From: Brevibacterium permense
GTDB taxonomy: Bacteria > Actinomycetota > Actinomycetes > Actinomycetales > Brevibacteriaceae
DNA length: 64,000 bases
Assembly (NCBI RefSeq): GCF_013280495.1
Contig: NZ_JABSSX010000007.1
Location: 1 to 64,000, forward strand
Direction of reading: 5' to 3'
In this document: piece by piece, positions 62,858 through 64,000 of the stretch
Position numbering within the stretch: the stretch's first letter is position 1
How the letters are laid out: the number at the start of each line of letters is the position of its first letter
Program-made: the position numbers and the translations under genes
The notes under the pieces: generated by a model
The model's input: the letters and a program-made list of their open reading frames with translations, nothing else
The model's database searches: none
Told to the model about the DNA's origin: nothing

Positions 62858-63547
62858 ATGAAGGCACAGACACTTCTCAAGACCATCACCGTTGCCGGAG
62901 CCGTCGCCGCGACCCTGACGCTCTCGGCCTGCGATATGAACATCACCTTCGGCCCAGAAGACCAGGGGCAGGAACAGGGCCAGGAGCAGGACGGCCAGCA
63001 GGAGCAGCCGACCGAAGAGACCGAGACCACCGCCGAAGAACCGGCATCGGATTCGGGCTCCTCCTCGGACTCCGCCGGTTCGGGTTCGTCCGGAACCACC
63101 GGCAGCGGCGGATCCACCGATTCGTCCAGCGCCTCCTCGGCGAGTGACTCCTCCACCTCGACCGGCTCGCCGTCGAGCGGGTCGTCGTCGTCGAGCGGGT
63201 CGTCGTCCTCGAGCGACTCCACCTCGAGCGGATCATCGTCGTCGAGCGGCACGACCGACAACGGCTACCAGGGCCCGCCGATCGGCGAAGACGGAGTCGA
63301 ACTCGACGCCGACGGCAACGGCAAGATCCCCGCCGACGTTCTCGAGGCGGACATCAAGAACGCCTACGCCAAACAGGGCACCACGGTCGACACCGTCGAC
63401 TGCTACTCCGACCTGCGGATCTTCTCCCACAGCGGCTCGCAGAACTGCACCGTCACCGCTGCCGGCAAGAATCACTACGGCACTGTGAAGATCACCTCGG
63501 CGTCGCAGTCCGGCATCGGCTACAGCCTCGAGTTCCCGAACATCTGA
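62858..63547 (+). CDS. DUF4333-like lipoprotein with Ser-rich spacer
   Basis: A 229-residue protein. Signal with lipobox LTLSAC (Cys27, residues 22-27), then about 125 residues of Gln/Glu- and Ser/Gly/Thr-rich low complexity (SSSSGSSSSSDSTSSGSS), a flexible stalk, and a C-terminal DUF4333 domain: GNGKIPADVLEADIKNAYAKQGTTVDTVDCYSDL...NCTVTAAGKNHYGTVKITS. The two Cys in DCYSDL and NCTV probably form a disulfide. It is exported and anchored to the outer face. AGGAGCAGATC before ATG. It is divergent from the YCII gene. A hairpin follows. Confidence 0.85.
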   Translation: MKAQTLLKTITVAGAVAATLTLSACDMNITFGPEDQGQEQGQEQDGQQEQPTEETETTAEEPASDSGSSSDSAGSGSSGTTGSGGSTDSSSASSASDSSTSTGSPSSGSSSSSGSSSSSDSTSSGSSSSSGTTDNGYQGPPIGEDGVELDADGNGKIPADVLEADIKNAYAKQGTTVDTVDCYSDLRIFSHSGSQNCTVTAAGKNHYGTVKITSASQSGIGYSLEFPNI

Positions 63548-63603
63548 GCCGCCCGCCGGGCCTACGAAACGTACCCCTCGAGCGTCTCGCATCCCGACTC
63601 GCT

Positions 63604-63630
63604 TTCCCCTGGTCACCTCGGCCAGGGGAA
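63604..63630. terminator. Lipoprotein gene terminator
   Basis: ttcccctgg at 63604-63612 pairs with ccaggggaa at 63622-63630, with a 9-nt loop, 57 bases after the stop. Confidence 0.7.
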
Positions 63631-63784
63631 TGCGTTCGTCGCGGTCTGGAACAAATCGGTATTCTTCGCTGTTGAGCCCAGTGTGGGTGTCGGTCCAGCC
63701 GCACGTCGGCCTCGACGTTCCGGCCAGCCGGGCCCATGTCAGATTCGACAACTTCACAGATCACAACTGACAAGGAGCACCACC

Positions 63785-64000
63785 ATGGCACTCTCTGACA
63801 AGAAGGTCGCATTCCTCCTCACCCGCGGCGTCGAGCAGATCGAACTCACCAGTCCCCGCACCGCTCTCGACGAGGCCGGGGCGACGACCGTCATCGTCTC
63901 CCCGTCCGAGGGAACGCTGCAGGCGATGGAAGGCGATTGGGAGCATGCCGAGACCTTTGACGTCGACGTTCCCGTCGCCGAGGCCTCGGTCGATGACTTC
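63785..64000 (+). CDS. PfpI/DJ-1 family protein, cut by window edge
   Basis: The first 72 residues (MALSDKKVAFLLTRGVEQIELTSPRTALDEAGATTVIVSPSEG...) match the N-terminal half of PfpI-type class I glutamine amidotransferase-like proteins (Hsp31/YhbO/PfpI). Glu in VEQIEL is the conserved acidic residue near the nucleophile elbow. The catalytic Cys lies beyond the window. AAGGAGCACCACC fixes the start. These proteins are usually deglycases, peptidases or chaperones. Confidence 0.85.
   Translation, partial: MALSDKKVAFLLTRGVEQIELTSPRTALDEAGATTVIVSPSEGTLQAMEGDWEHAETFDVDVPVAEASVDDF

Overview
The window is from a high-GC actinomycete. Gene order and style (RidA, Nudix and MBL genes beside a GlxR-type crp and nth; dnaX-recR; lysC-asd; a Tad locus beside an MrfA-type helicase; many leaderless genes) fit Micrococcales, and Brevibacterium is my best guess from memory. 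No 16S gene is present to confirm this.

Layout. 1-4070 is accessory DNA: two IS3-family transposase pieces, an FBP zinc-finger protein, then a small element remnant (zinc-finger/HTH protein, frameshifted membrane gene, ImmA/IrrE peptidase, tyrosine integrase) ending at a tRNA-Thr(CGT), its likely attachment site. 4278-18200 is housekeeping: M20 peptidase, holB, a thymidylate kinase fused to a polytopic membrane domain, a lipoate ligase-like protein, a frameshifted GNAT gene, topA, a methyltransferase and a DEAD/DEAH helicase. 18210-23456 is a Tad pilus/secretion locus (Ssd, TadA, TadB, TadC, Flp-like, two TadE-like proteins) with a GNAT gene inserted. 23700-29183 holds a large Gly/Pro-rich membrane protein, acetyl-CoA synthetase and a Holin-X protein. 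29263-37017 is the glxR neighbourhood: CoA Nudix, nth, glxR, MBL hydrolase, a degenerate Nudix protein, RidA, DUF4177 and a class A PBP. 37073-40953 holds a metallophosphoesterase and a zinc ABC transporter. 41362-48162 holds asd, lysC, recR and dnaX.

48256-54055 is a run of + strand genes, including an overlapping set DUF4178, DUF2617, a small membrane protein, DUF350 and a membrane-bound spermidine synthase-like protein. 54151-64000 is mixed: a frameshifted DUF4190 gene, a TIGR03085-type protein, a sirtuin, a flavodoxin-like protein, a membrane protein with its HTH regulator, an amidase, an AlkD-like protein, a FUSC transporter, a truncated ECF sigma factor with its YCII partner, a DUF4333 lipoprotein and the start of a PfpI/DJ-1 protein.

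The most unusual signals are a palindromic repeat present twice that supplies the stop codon of the gene before it, a set of long near-perfect palindromes between gene ends, the kinase-membrane fusion, a 34-bp divergent leaderless promoter, a Nudix pseudoenzyme, a sigma factor that has lost its C-terminal domain, and three genes with frame breaks. I saw no CRISPR array and no clearly new defence system.
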